Positions 17,421 to 26,336 are shown, counted from the first letter of the stretch. The stretch is DNA of 64,000 nucleotides from Dictyobacter arantiisoli (GCF_008326305.1 NZ_BIXY01000028.1:1-64000), one strand, 5' to 3'. Notes: generated from the sequence alone by a model not told the origin. A program made the numbers and translations.

Positions 17421-18290
17421 CTATACGGTTTTGGTGGTGGCTTTTTTGGCCGGGGCCATGAGCAAGCGGTCGAGGGTCTGCGGCTGTTTGAGCATGCGTT
17501 TTATCAAAGCGGTTATTTGCTTTTGTGTCAGGGCACCACTACCCAGGGCGGGCTGGAAGCTCTTTTCAAAGGCTCTGGATACGCTGGCCTGTAGCTGAGT
17601 AGCAGAGATACCCTGGCCGGTTGCGATAGCACTCAAGCTGCGGCCTGCGCCAAGCTGTGTTTCAAGTTGCGTCGGGGTAAGATGCAGGTCTTGCGCGATT
17701 TGATCGCGGATCGTTGCCCGGTAGCGGGTGAGATACGTGGTGATACTTTTATTCGCAACCTTCGCTGTCGCTACGGGTGTTGTGTCTGCAGCAGGTGTCG
17801 TTGCTGCTGTTCCTTGATTGTTGGCGTTTGCAGTCACTGCCGATAAGAGTACAGCCCCTCCAATACCCAGGACCAGTATCACGATGATAGCGATACTCGC
17901 AATTAGCAGGCGTTTGCGCGCTGGCTTCTTTGAGGTGGGAATCGTGCCACCCGGCAACGCTCCCGACGGCATGACGCCCGAAGATACCGCTCCCGCTGGT
18001 ATTATCCCAGGGGTGGCAGGCGCGGCGGCGGACATGTCTGCTGAAGGAAGATAGCTTGCTTGCGGGGCATTCTGATACATGGCATCCATAGACACCGTTT
18101 CGTTGCTATGTAGTGGGATGGGGGCATAGGGATTATGCATATCCGGTGAAAAAGGGATGGTAGGCTGCGCATAGGGTGAAACGCTGGCGCTGGCATCATC
18201 GTGCGCAAAGGGCACGGTCCTTTGATCATCATAGGGATTGTCCTGACGGCGCCGGGTAGCATCCGGGTCGGGCGGGAAGTTATTTGACAT
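17421..18290 (-). CDS. single-pass membrane protein with Pro-rich N-terminus
   Basis: This 289-residue protein has a long low-complexity Pro/Ala/Ser/Tyr-rich cytoplasmic N-terminus (1-120), a basic stop-transfer patch KKPARKR and one membrane helix (about 128-152, LLIASIAIIVILVLGIGGAV). An Ala/Thr linker and a C-terminal extracytoplasmic helical domain follow (about 185-280, e.g. YRATIRDQIAQDLHLTPTQL). The C-terminal part repeats LTxxQLxxQLxxG-type helices, as seen in many Ktedonobacteria membrane proteins annotated as hypothetical. I do not know the function. It is a monocistronic leftward gene. Confidence 0.7.
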   Translation of the reverse strand: MSNNFPPDPDATRRRQDNPYDDQRTVPFAHDDASASVSPYAQPTIPFSPDMHNPYAPIPLHSNETVSMDAMYQNAPQASYLPSADMSAAAPATPGIIPAGAVSSGVMPSGALPGGTIPTSKKPARKRLLIASIAIIVILVLGIGGAVLLSAVTANANNQGTAATTPAADTTPVATAKVANKSITTYLTRYRATIRDQIAQDLHLTPTQLETQLGAGRSLSAIATGQGISATQLQASVSRAFEKSFQPALGSGALTQKQITALIKRMLKQPQTLDRLLMAPAKKATTKTV

Positions 18291-18553
18291 GCGAATGATT
18301 ATCCTTACTTTTCTATTTTATACATTTTATTGAAACAATATCAATCAAATGAAAAGTATATCGTGTATATCAGTAGTATAGGGAATGAACTTCAAATAAT
18401 CATCTTGAAAAACTCAAGAATTGTTCAAGGAGGTCCGCTGAGAATGTGTCAGCCTCCCACTTCCAGCGGGATCTTGCTGCTCACTGGCTGGCAGGCACAT
18501 ACGATTCCTATCCTGATAAGACCCATCAAAGTTGATACAGCGCTAGAAATGCG

Positions 18554-19339
18554 CTAATATATGAAAAAATAGACAGTCAAGACAATCCCAATCCCGATAA
18601 TACTGAGACGTATCCACTTTGGATCAATTTTTCTGGCGTAATAGGCTCCGCCATAGCCGCCAATAATGGAACCCACAATCATCACCGACGCGACCGGCCA
18701 GTTGATAACGCCCGCCAGCGCGAAAATGATCACAGCCACACTGCTCATACACACGCTGAGTAACGACTTCAGGCCATTCACCACATGAATATTCTTCAAG
18801 CCTATCAGTGCCAGCAGCGCCACCATCATAATACTGCCGCCGCCGCCAAAGTAGCCGCAATAGATCGCTACCAGCAACTGCGCAAACGTAATACAGAACA
18901 GCTTTTTCCAGCTCAGCGGCGATGTATCAAGCTCCTTGCGACGAGAATGGGCCGCAAGGAAATCGCTCACAGCAAACAAACAGGTCGCAAACAATATCAA
19001 ATACGGCAGCAAAAAAACAAAGGTAGCTTGAGAAGTCTTCAACAGAAGGATCGCCCCACACACGCTCCCCAGCACACTGATGCCAACCAGAAAAACCAGC
19101 ACCCGCCGGTTCACATACGCGATCTCGCGTCGATACGCCACCGTACTCGCCATCGATCCCGGCCAGAGCGCCAACGTACTGGTTGCATTCGCAATCGTCG
19201 GAGCTACTCCAGTAAAGATCAGCGCCGGAACCGTAAAAAAGCTCCCCCCGCCAGCCACAGCATTACTACTACTTCCCACCATAGTTACAAAAAACAATAA
19301 TAGCAAATGTAAAAAATTCATCCATCTCGTCCTTACCAA
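18554..19339 (-). CDS. TSUP-family (TauE/SafE) permease
   Basis: This 261-residue integral membrane protein has about eight hydrophobic segments and the duplicated TSUP half-motifs. The first half shows GSSSNAVAGGGSFFTVPALI and the second YCGYFGGGGSIMMVALLALI, the conserved Gly-rich loops of the family. TSUP proteins export sulfite, sulfoacetate or related sulfur compounds, or import thiosulfate; some move other organic anions. No sulfur gene is adjacent, so the substrate is open. A second TSUP gene lies at 42153 within a sulfur cluster. Confidence 0.88.
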   Translation of the reverse strand: MVRTRWMNFLHLLLLFFVTMVGSSSNAVAGGGSFFTVPALIFTGVAPTIANATSTLALWPGSMASTVAYRREIAYVNRRVLVFLVGISVLGSVCGAILLLKTSQATFVFLLPYLILFATCLFAVSDFLAAHSRRKELDTSPLSWKKLFCITFAQLLVAIYCGYFGGGGSIMMVALLALIGLKNIHVVNGLKSLLSVCMSSVAVIIFALAGVINWPVASVMIVGSIIGGYGGAYYARKIDPKWIRLSIIGIGIVLTVYFFIY

Positions 19340-19398
19340 AAACAGCTAAGCATCCATAATTATCATATCATATCAAATACCTACTATTTCATAGCATG

Positions 19399-19443
19399 AA
19401 AAAAGAGGTGGGAACAGTTGATCTGTTCCCACTTCTTTTTTTT
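19399..19443. terminator. bidirectional rho-independent terminator
   Basis: A GTGGGAACAG/CTGTTCCCAC stem with a 4-base loop is flanked by an A-run on the left and eight T on the right. It therefore terminates in both directions and separates the TSUP promoter region from the small leftward gene at 19455. Confidence 0.85.
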
Positions 19444-19454
19444 GTCTTTCGTAG

Positions 19455-19625
19455 CTACTCGCCTTTTTTGTGATGCTCTTCGCGATGATGCTTCATAACG
19501 GTCCGGGCCGCGACTTCTTCGGCTCGATCCCCATAGCGTCCACTTTTTTGAGCGGACTTCTTTATATCCTCGTATTGGCGTTCTTCTTTGGCTCCAACGC
19601 CCTTCAGTGGCTTCTTCTCTGGCAT
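19455..19625 (-). CDS. small plasmid-stabilisation-type basic protein
   Basis: This 56-residue hydrophilic protein contains KERQYEDIKxS-type sequence (EERQYEDIKKSAQKSGRYGD) followed by RAEEVAARTVMKHH. This pattern belongs to a widespread small family annotated as plasmid stabilization protein. Its biochemical role is unknown. The Met at 19625 is preferred because family members start MPxKxxxxxx and a TCCTCC (AGGAGGA on the coding strand) lies just upstream. Copy 2 of the TTAC/TCAA element inserts 40 bases upstream of the start and has probably displaced its promoter. Confidence 0.65.
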   Translation of the reverse strand: MPEKKPLKGVGAKEERQYEDIKKSAQKSGRYGDRAEEVAARTVMKHHREEHHKKGE

Positions 19626-19665
19626 CTTTTTATCCTCCTGAGTCTGCAAGAAAACGGCCATTTAC

Positions 19666-20005
19666 AGGAAACGAGCCAGAAAGCCCTGTCCATTCATGGC
19701 AGGGATGAATGGCTCTTCCTGATTGACAACCATTAAAACATTTTGTAGACTCTCCTGTATGAAATGAAGCCATTGCAAAAAGATTCGTCTGAAGACGATG
19801 AGGCACGATACCCACCTCACGGTTGGTTGGGCTTCATGCACCACAAGAACAAGTGGTTGGTACCCAGGGGCACTCGGAAACCTGCAAACCTCAGTTTGCG
19901 CAACGCTTCTGGACATGTGGATCGCTACCTTTCAGTTGTGAGACTGATGGGCAAGTCTCATGGATGAAGGAAGAATCCCTGTGCATTTATGCCAGGGAGT
20001 GTCAA
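19666..20005 (+). mobile_element. 340-bp IS200/IS605-like non-autonomous element, copy 2
   Basis: This is the same element as at 15371-15710, in the same orientation, with TTAC at 19662-19665 and terminal TCAA at 20002-20005. I count four substitutions in 340 bases and no length change, including both subterminal hairpins. Flanks differ on both sides from copy 1. Near identity implies recent mobilisation in trans by a TnpA encoded elsewhere in the genome. Confidence 0.82.
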
Positions 20006-20065
20006 TAAATAGTACGACAGAGATCATCAACCGGCTTCATTCCCAGCATCATCTCATAACGAAGC

Positions 20066-20096
20066 ACAGGGGACAGACACAATGTCTGTTCCCTGT
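20066..20096. terminator. 14-bp stem-loop
   Basis: ACAGGGGACAGACA at 20066-20079 pairs with TGTCTGTTCCCTGT at 20083-20096 with one mismatch and a 3-base loop, followed by TTCATT. It resembles a terminator but no gene obviously ends here on the plus strand. It may belong to disrupted neighbouring DNA. Confidence 0.45.
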
Positions 20097-20256
20097 TTCA
20101 TTCCAATCTTCTCTGACTGTTTCCTTAGTGGGCCAGTGGTATGCCGTTGACAGTAAAAGAGGGGAAACAGTGAAATTGGGAAAGGATACGCTTGCTTGTA
20201 TTACTGATCATGCTATACTACTCGATATGGATTATATGATGAAAAGGGACATTTCG

Positions 20257-20487
20257 ATGAATAACGATACTCCTCCGAGTTTGTGGCAAGCATATGTCAA
20301 CCACAACTATGCCAGGCGTACGAAAGATTTTGCACTTCTCTATTTCACTAGCTCTCTTGTCATTTTGGTTCTTATCTTTATGTTTTTAGGAAAAGTGCCT
20401 CCATTGATGATTTTTGCTTTTTGCCTGTTTTTGGCGATAGGTGTTTTTCATGGTACTTGCGTCCTGATCTATGGACGAAAAAAGTAA
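20257..20487 (+). CDS. small two-TM membrane protein, unknown
   Basis: This 76-residue protein has a charged N-terminus (MNNDTPPSLWQAYVNHNYAR) followed by two hydrophobic helices (about 29-50 and 54-72) and a positive C-terminus RKK. The ATG at 20257 is chosen because AAAAGGGA lies seven bases upstream; an in-frame ATG at 20239 is possible. No family is recognised. It is monocistronic and sits between an element copy and IS3 debris. Confidence 0.5.
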   Translation: MNNDTPPSLWQAYVNHNYARRTKDFALLYFTSSLVILVLIFMFLGKVPPLMIFAFCLFLAIGVFHGTCVLIYGRKK

Positions 20488-20594
20488 CGTTAAACGCCAT
20501 CTCGATTTGGGCTTCTGCCACTTCCCGTGCTCAACAATACAAAAGAGAAATGAAAAGAAAAGAGATTTGGAACGCTCTATTTAGCAGGTGAGTG

Positions 20595-20775
20595 TCAAGG
20601 CGTCTCGACCAGTTGGGAGGTGAGCAGTGCCTGGATCTTCTCCATTAAGGATGCTTCATCGCCGATGGAGGCAAACTGTCCACCACCGGCTGCGGCGATC
20701 TGCTCAAAGCTGCGGTGCATGTAGACACTATCACCAATGCCCAGGCAGAAGATGGTGGAATTCCCCCGAATTTGG
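20595..20775 (-). pseudogene. von Willebrand A-domain protein, C-terminal stub
   Basis: Read leftward this encodes NSTIFCLGIGDSVYMHRSFE, QIAAAGGGQFASIGDEASLM, EKIQALLTSQLVETP and a stop. It is the last beta-strand and helix of a vWFA domain of the Mg-chelatase/stress type (xxxxGIGDxxxxxxLxxIAxxxxGxF). The upstream part, including the MIDAS DxSxS motif, is missing. The frame ends where IS3 sequence begins near 20776, so an insertion plus deletion destroyed it. Confidence 0.7.
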
Positions 20776-21279
20776 AGGATCAGAGAAGAGAAATCTGTTC
20801 TACGTCAAACAGGAGGGTTCTCAACCAAATTATACGAAAGAATTTAAGCAACAAGCTGTACAACTCTTCAAAACCAGTAAAAAAACCAAAACACAAATAT
20901 CCAGAGACCTGGGTATTTCTGATGGCACTTTAAGCAAATGGTGCAAAGAAAGTTGGCAAACACGGGAAAGAAGCATTTCCTGGCAAGGCTCATCAGACAC
21001 TACTAGAAGAGGAAATGAAAAGACTTAAACATGAAAATGACATATTACGACAAGAAAGGGATATCTTAAAAAAAGCCATGAGCATCTTCGCGCAACCCCA
21101 TCCGTAAAATTCCGATGCATTCATGAACATCGTCAACTGTTTCCCTTTCTTCGGATGTGCCAGGTGCTTGAGGTTTCGGAAAATGGGTATTACAATTGGC
21201 GTAAAAGAGGGAAGAGTCTCCGAGTAGAAACGAGGCAAGAACTGTTGGTCACGGTACAGGTTCTTGCTCTCATGATTTG
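20776..21279 (+). pseudogene. IS3-family element remnant (orfA frameshifted, orfB 5' part)
   Basis: OrfA is recognisable as YVKQEGSQPNYTKEFKQQAV followed by the HTH_Tnp_1 stretch ISRDLGISDGTLSKWCKESW. The frame then shifts near 20960 to FPGKAHQTLLEEEMKRLKHE and NDILRQERDILKKAM, ending TAA at 21105. OrfB follows as VKFRCIHEHRQLFPFLRMCQ then VLEVSENGYYNWRKRGKS, the usual HTH_21 N-terminus, and breaks off near 21279. The integrase core is missing, and no ATG is left for OrfA. The element interrupted the vWA gene on its left. Confidence 0.85.
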
Positions 21280-21324
21280 ATCATCTTCTTGCTGAGGCGA
21301 ACCATGCTTCCTCGTTGGCGCTGA

Positions 21325-22035
21325 TCATCCTTCCGATCCAAACAGCGGCCCAACAATGTGCGTGAACCGAGCCAGGAGGTGCGCAATCCAGGGAAGCCGT
21401 AAGAGGGGGCGCAACCGCTCCAACAGTTCATGAATGAACTGCAAAAGAGCCTCGGTCTGGCGTCTCTCAGGGCTGAGATCCTGGAGCCAGAACAGGACCA
21501 GGGCCAGTTGCAAACCATAGAGAAGCGTCGCCAGATCCTCTACCTGCGAGGCACGAGGGATATCCCTGGCACCCTCCACCAGGAGACGATAACTTGCACG
21601 CGCTCGGTGACGAACGTCCGCTCCTTCCTCGCCGAAGACTCCGGCGCGCGAGAGGGGATTGAGGGCCGCCCCAGATAAAGCAACCAGCGTTAAGCGATGC
21701 GGCGTCATAACCTCCAACAGCGCGTGCATGAGTTGATGAAAACGGTCGACGATGGAGACCACAGGGAGCAGCGGAATCAGCTCCTCTAACTGAAGCACCA
21801 GCCAGCAGTACAATTCCAGAACGAGATCCTCTTTACTGGCAAAATACCGATAGGTCAACCCCAATGAACACGAGGCCTCTGCTGCGATCTCGCGCATGGT
21901 AGTCTGATCATAGCCTTTCGTCGCGAACAGACGCCAGGCTGTCTCCATAATGCGTTGCCGCGTCATGAGCGCTTTCTGCGTGAGCTTCTGCGTTTCTCGT
22001 GGTTCGCGCGTCTCAGGTGCCTCAGATAATTCCAT
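21325..22035 (-). CDS. TetR-family regulator
   Basis: This 236-residue regulator has an HTH at about 28-75: TRQRIMETAWRLFATKGYDQ, TTMREIAAEASCSLGLTYRY, FASKEDLVLELY. The C-terminal helical ligand domain is large (about 80-236). The ATG at 22035 is preferred because GGAGGAGAG lies just upstream; an open frame continues 59 codons further without a ribosome-binding site. It is divergent from the YndJ-like gene and the TIGR01777 epimerase gene, which form a rightward pair. It probably represses them. Confidence 0.88.
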   Translation of the reverse strand: MELSEAPETREPRETQKLTQKALMTRQRIMETAWRLFATKGYDQTTMREIAAEASCSLGLTYRYFASKEDLVLELYCWLVLQLEELIPLLPVVSIVDRFHQLMHALLEVMTPHRLTLVALSGAALNPLSRAGVFGEEGADVRHRARASYRLLVEGARDIPRASQVEDLATLLYGLQLALVLFWLQDLSPERRQTEALLQFIHELLERLRPLLRLPWIAHLLARFTHIVGPLFGSEG

Positions 22036-22271
22036 ACTGCTCTCCTCCAGACGATTCTGCCCGCCAACATCCCGCACGAGTACCCTGGACACCGACTCCC
22101 GATCATGCGAGCCGGTGTCCAACCCTTGACTTAAGCATAACGCATCTGCTATGCTCTTAGCAAGTGAACATTGTTCATTTTTATGAATCTGACTGATCAC
22201 CAAGGGTGTCACCGGTGCCCAGCTCGCGTGCCTGTGAGGTGCTTGGTGAGCAGCAAGAAATGGAGCTTCGT

Positions 22272-23306
22272 ATGTCGTTGCACAAAGACCATGTGGTCAG
22301 GTGGAACGGTATCAGCCTTGGCCTTGGGGGAGGCGTCTGGGGAGGAAGCGTGTGTGTTCGTCTGCTTGGTTGGACCCAACTGAATGATCTGGAAATCGTG
22401 CTCTTGCTGGCATTGTTTGTGATCACTCCGTTAGCTCTCCCCTTTGTTTTCTTCCAGAACAAAGGCCCTTTGTTCTCAAAATGGACTGCGCTGGTCGTGT
22501 TTCTCCAGCCATTGGCGGCCTTTCTCGGGGGCGCCAGCTTCTTTCTTCCGGCGGGACCACTGGCTGCGACGTTTGCCGCTGGATGGGGGGGATTTACCGG
22601 GCTACTCGCGCTACTCGGTCTGGTTCAACTCTGCCAGATGCGAAGGCGACACCGCCTTTCGCTCACTGAGCTCTGCCTGGCAGGAGCGCTGCTCTACCTG
22701 CCAGCTGGCGGGGCATGGATGGTGCTGGCGTGTTGGGGTCTTCAGCCGCTGGGTTTTGGCGTGCATACCGACCTGCTCACGGCGGTCCATTTTCACGTGA
22801 TTCCCCTGGCGGCGCTGGTCATAACAGGGTTGACCGGGCAGGCTCTCCACAACAGACCAGCAACACGTCGTGGGGTCTGCTGGGCGGCCTATCGCATTGC
22901 GGCGATCGGAGTCCTGATCGATCCGCTGCTGGTCGCTGCCGGGATGACTGGTGCCCAGATCACCAGCTTGCCTGATCTTGACACGGTACCAGCCGACTTG
23001 CTGGCTCTGAGTCTGATTCTACTCACACTGCTGGGTCTGCGTTTCGTCGTGCCCACGACCGTTTCACGGGTCGCGCAGGTCCTCCTGACGTTGTCGTATC
23101 TGACCGTCTTTTTCACCATGCTAGTTGCCGGAACGTATGTGCTCGGCGTGACAACGGGAGCATGGACCATCACCATTGCGCAAATGATCGCCATTCATGG
23201 GCTAGAGAACGCGCTACTCTTTGGATGCTGTGGATTAATTGGCTGGCGTCTCAGAACGGGGCAGGAAAGCCAGAGGAGCAGGAGAGGTGAACCATGCGCG
23301 TACTGA
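22272..23306 (+). CDS. YndJ-family membrane protein
   Basis: This 344-residue, strongly hydrophobic protein has about ten predicted helices. It resembles the YndJ family (Bacillus YndJ and longer homologues) through the invariant-looking HFHVIPLAALVITGL, GLRFVVPTTVSRVAQVLL and a late IHGLENALLFGCCGLIGW. The His pair in VHFHV and the His in IHG sit at or in membrane helices and could bind a ligand or metal. Its function is unknown. The ATG at 22272 has GGAG six bases upstream; 22260 is an alternative. The 3' end overlaps the next gene by 13 bases, indicating coupling. Confidence 0.75.
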   Translation: MSLHKDHVVRWNGISLGLGGGVWGGSVCVRLLGWTQLNDLEIVLLLALFVITPLALPFVFFQNKGPLFSKWTALVVFLQPLAAFLGGASFFLPAGPLAATFAAGWGGFTGLLALLGLVQLCQMRRRHRLSLTELCLAGALLYLPAGGAWMVLACWGLQPLGFGVHTDLLTAVHFHVIPLAALVITGLTGQALHNRPATRRGVCWAAYRIAAIGVLIDPLLVAAGMTGAQITSLPDLDTVPADLLALSLILLTLLGLRFVVPTTVSRVAQVLLTLSYLTVFFTMLVAGTYVLGVTTGAWTITIAQMIAIHGLENALLFGCCGLIGWRLRTGQESQRSRRGEPCAY

Positions 23307-24232
23307 TTACTGGTGGCACCGGACTGATCGGGCGCGCGCTCGCACACCTTTTAGTTCCTCAAGGATATGAAGTCATCATCTTGAGCAGATATCCGCAACA
23401 GACAGCCCAGTTGTTTTCCCAACAAGGCTTGCCACAGATTCAGACGATTGGCTGGGATGCCACATCTGCACAAGGATGGGGAGAGTTGCTGACCAATGAG
23501 TGCGCCATCGTCAATCTGGCGGGAGCGACTCCAGCTCACTGGCGCTGGACGCGGACGTATCGAGCGCGTATCCTGGAGAGCCGTCTGAGCGCCGGACAGG
23601 CGGTGATCCAAGCGATGGAGCGCTATGGGCCGCCAGCGGTACTGATCCAAGCCTCAGCCTCGGGATACTATGGGGATCGCGGACAGGAACTGCTGACTGA
23701 GACCAGCTTGCCTGGGCAGGGCTTTCGCGCGCGGGTCTGCCAGGAGTGGGAGGCATCGACCGCTCACGCTCCGACCAGGCGCTGTATCGTCCGTACCGGG
23801 CTGGTCCTCGACCTCCATGCTGGCGCCTTTCCTCCGCTGCTGCAGTTTGCGCGCGTGCTGGGGAATTCGGTGGGCAACGGGCACCAGTGGCTGCCCTGGA
23901 TTCATCTCGTGGACGTGGCCCGTGCCATCCAGTTTCTGCTGGAACAGCGCCAGCTCTCCGGCCCGTTCAATCTCTGTGCGCCGGAAAGGGTGACCAATCG
24001 AGCGTTTCTGCGCGCGGTCCAGGCTGTTTTGCAGCGACCTTCTCTGTTTCCCCTTCCCGCGTTCGTGCTCCGAGCGGCGTTAGGAGAACTCGCGACGGTG
24101 ATGCTGGACAGTCAGCATCTTGTGCCTGAACGCCTGACGGAGGCGACCTTCCCGTTTGCGTATCCCACACTCTCGCAGGCACTCTCTCAGTTGTTGCGCG
24201 AGCGCGGTGGTTCTCCCGTGGCAAAAAGGTAG
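23294..24232 (+). CDS. TIGR01777-family NAD(P)-binding epimerase
   Basis: This 312-residue short-chain dehydrogenase-like protein starts MRVLITGGTGLIGRALAHLL (glycine-rich dinucleotide loop). It continues with ECAIVNLAGATPAHWRWTRT, the SASGYYGDRG signature containing the Tyr of this subfamily, and WLPWIHLVDVARAI. A C-terminal DUF1731 ends LPAFVLRAALGELATVMLDS then QHLVPERLTEATFPFAYPTL. These proteins (YfcH/SDR39U1-like) bind NADP; their substrate is unknown. It is frequently paired with YndJ, as here. Ribosome-binding site GGTGAAC is inside the upstream gene. Confidence 0.9.
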   Translation: MRVLITGGTGLIGRALAHLLVPQGYEVIILSRYPQQTAQLFSQQGLPQIQTIGWDATSAQGWGELLTNECAIVNLAGATPAHWRWTRTYRARILESRLSAGQAVIQAMERYGPPAVLIQASASGYYGDRGQELLTETSLPGQGFRARVCQEWEASTAHAPTRRCIVRTGLVLDLHAGAFPPLLQFARVLGNSVGNGHQWLPWIHLVDVARAIQFLLEQRQLSGPFNLCAPERVTNRAFLRAVQAVLQRPSLFPLPAFVLRAALGELATVMLDSQHLVPERLTEATFPFAYPTLSQALSQLLRERGGSPVAKR

Positions 24233-24478
24233 ACAGCGCCGCACTGCGCCCTTACCTCGCACGTTTAGGCCGTTGCTCATGCGGCCTTTCTCGTTCGTGC
24301 AGCGCAAGACGTCGAGCGGTCAAGGTGTTCATACATACCTGGAACCTCCACCAGCTGCACAAACGCGCTACCCCATGCTACGCCGCCCACGTGAGTGATT
24401 CCCTGTGTCAGCATCTTTAGCCACTCCCAGCAGCATGAGTGGCCTCAGTTCAACGGTGGCCCGAACATCACTGAATAC

Positions 24479-25480
24479 TTACAACGCGTCCGTGCTCTGC
24501 GTGGCGGGTTGACCGATGAGCTCGAGCGAGACCGTCCACAGTTTCTGTGCGGTGTCCGGGTCAATCGCCCACTGCTTGACGCCATCGCCATTTTTGAACA
24601 AGTCGGCGTCGTTGGGCACGGTGTGGGCCTCTTGGCCGTCAGTAAGATAGTGCCCGCCAGTGTGAGCGAATTCGGGGGCGACAGCCGCGACGAGGGTGGT
24701 GGCGGCACCTTGCTCGACCGTCTTATAGACGAAGACTCCCGCGGCCTCGGCGTCGGCCAGGTACTCTTTTTGTTTCTGTGTAAAGTCTCTTTGCAGCCCG
24801 GTGGCGACGCCGCCGGGGTTGACAGCGTTGGCGACGATGCAGTCAGCGGCCCAGCGACGCGTGGCTTCGACAGCGAATAACGAATCGGCGGTCTTGGACT
24901 GTGCGTAGGCCGCCTGCGGGTCGTACTCGCGCCGTTCGAAATGGATGTCGTCGAACACAATCGGTGATCTCATATGCGCCGTGGAACTGACCGAGACGAT
25001 GCGTGCCTCACCCCGTTCGCGGGCACCAATGGCGAGGGCGTTATGCAATCCGAGGCTCAGGGCGAAGTGGCCAAGGTAATTGGTGGCGAACTGCAGTTCC
25101 CAGCCTTCCGCAGTTCGGGACAGCGTGCTCGGAATGACCCCCGCGTTGTTGATCAGCAGGTGCAGCGGACCCTTCCAGCTTTGGACAAAGTTGGCTACCG
25201 AGGCTTGATTGGCGAGGTCTAGAGCGGCGACGCGCATATGCTCATTACCGGTCGACTTCGCAATGTCCTCGGCGGCCTTCGCGCCAGCGTCGGTATTGCG
25301 GACCGCGAGAAGGACTTCCGCGCCAGCACTAGCAAGTGCGCGGGCAGTCTCAAGGCCGATACCGGACGAAGCCCCGGTGACGATGGCACGAACACTGGTG
25401 AGGTCGAGACCAGCCACAACATCCTCAGCAGTACTTGTGGCGTTGAATCGGGTCGTGATGAGTGAATTGGGTGTTGACAT
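24479..25480 (-). CDS. short-chain dehydrogenase/reductase (SDR)
   Basis: This 333-residue extended-length SDR resembles retinol-dehydrogenase and protochlorophyllide-reductase-like members. It has TGASSGIGLETARALASAGA (cofactor loop) and DLANQASVANFV. NNAGVIPS is the active-site loop, VSVSSTAHM carries the catalytic Ser, and YAQSK (Tyr and Lys) with NPGGVATG follow. High GC and third-position bias differ from neighbouring genes, suggesting transfer, probably from an actinobacterium (inference). It is divergent to a TetR gene at 25740 with two operator-like palindromes between them, so it is likely derepressed by a substrate-like ligand. Confidence 0.9.
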   Translation of the reverse strand: MSTPNSLITTRFNATSTAEDVVAGLDLTSVRAIVTGASSGIGLETARALASAGAEVLLAVRNTDAGAKAAEDIAKSTGNEHMRVAALDLANQASVANFVQSWKGPLHLLINNAGVIPSTLSRTAEGWELQFATNYLGHFALSLGLHNALAIGARERGEARIVSVSSTAHMRSPIVFDDIHFERREYDPQAAYAQSKTADSLFAVEATRRWAADCIVANAVNPGGVATGLQRDFTQKQKEYLADAEAAGVFVYKTVEQGAATTLVAAVAPEFAHTGGHYLTDGQEAHTVPNDADLFKNGDGVKQWAIDPDTAQKLWTVSLELIGQPATQSTDAL

Positions 25481-25652
25481 GAAAACCTCCAGAAGGAAAC
25501 AGAAGTGTTTGCGGTTATACCAGAAGTGCGAAGAGCCGTGATTGGTGACACAAGCGCCCCGTTTACCTTGGCACGATCCGATCTACACGTGACGAAGAGA
25601 ACCAAAAAGTCGGGGTATCATACCCACATGGAATATGGTATATTGTACGCGG

Positions 25653-25699
25653 GCGGAGAGTTCTCCGCTCATAGACGTATGATAATGGAGAGCTCTCCA
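25653..25699. promoter_or_regulatory. pair of TetR operator-like palindromes
   Basis: GCGGAGA-GT-TCTCCGC (25653-25668) and TGGAGAGCTCTCCA (25686-25699) share the half-site GGAGA and lie 17 bases apart in the divergent spacer between the SDR and TetR genes. The second is within 41 bases of the TetR start. The common core GGAGAnnTCTCC is a plausible binding site for the adjacent TetR protein. Confidence 0.7.
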
Positions 25700-25739
25700 C
25701 TTGTCAAGCTTGGTGCATGACCGAGCAGGCGGAGTTATG

Positions 25740-26336
25740 ATGGCGCACAGACAGACCGAGTCGCTGCGGAGGGACGCGCAGCAGAAACGCGCCCGCATTC
25801 TCGCGGTGGCGATCGAGGCTTTCACAGAATCGAGTACGGCCTCGCTGAACTCAATCGCGAAGAAGGCTGGTGTCGGGATTGGCACGCTCTACCGCAACTT
25901 CCCCACCCGCGAAGTGCTCGTGCTCGAGGTCTACCGCCACGAGGTGCAGCAACTCGTCGACGCTGCGCCGGGGCTGCTGGCGACCATGCCGCCCCTCGAC
26001 GCGCTACGGGCGTGGCTGGACAGTGCGGCGCACTACGGGATGACCAAGGCGGGCTTAGCGGACGCATTTAGCACCGTGACCACCTCCCACGAAGGCCTCG
26101 CCGCCGAAACCTATGAACTGGTGCTCGGCGCCCTCTCCCTGCTCTTGCACGCAAACGAGCAGGTGGGCACCATCCGCGCCGGTCTTGACCCTGCCGATGT
26201 TCTCACCCTTATGAGCTTCTTGTGGCGGATCGAGCCCATCGGCGATTGGCGCTCACGCTCTGACAGGCTGCTGGACCTGTTCATGGATGGCCTCCGCACT
26301 GGCGCTCCTAGACCCACGACGAGCGTCGACTGCTAG
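25740..26336 (+). CDS. TetR-family regulator of the SDR gene
   Basis: This 198-residue regulator has an HTH at about 12-60: KRARILAVAIEAFTESSTAS, LNSIAKKAGVGIGTLYRNFP, TREVLVLEVY. The C-terminal domain is the SACE_7040/TetR_C_49-like type frequent next to SDR genes in actinobacteria. ATG at 25740 gives six bases to GGAG; the overlapping ATG at 25737 gives three. High GC, like the divergent SDR, supports joint acquisition as a two-gene cassette. Autoregulation and SDR control through the two GGAGA palindromes are expected. Confidence 0.88.
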   Translation: MAHRQTESLRRDAQQKRARILAVAIEAFTESSTASLNSIAKKAGVGIGTLYRNFPTREVLVLEVYRHEVQQLVDAAPGLLATMPPLDALRAWLDSAAHYGMTKAGLADAFSTVTTSHEGLAAETYELVLGALSLLLHANEQVGTIRAGLDPADVLTLMSFLWRIEPIGDWRSRSDRLLDLFMDGLRTGAPRPTTSVDC

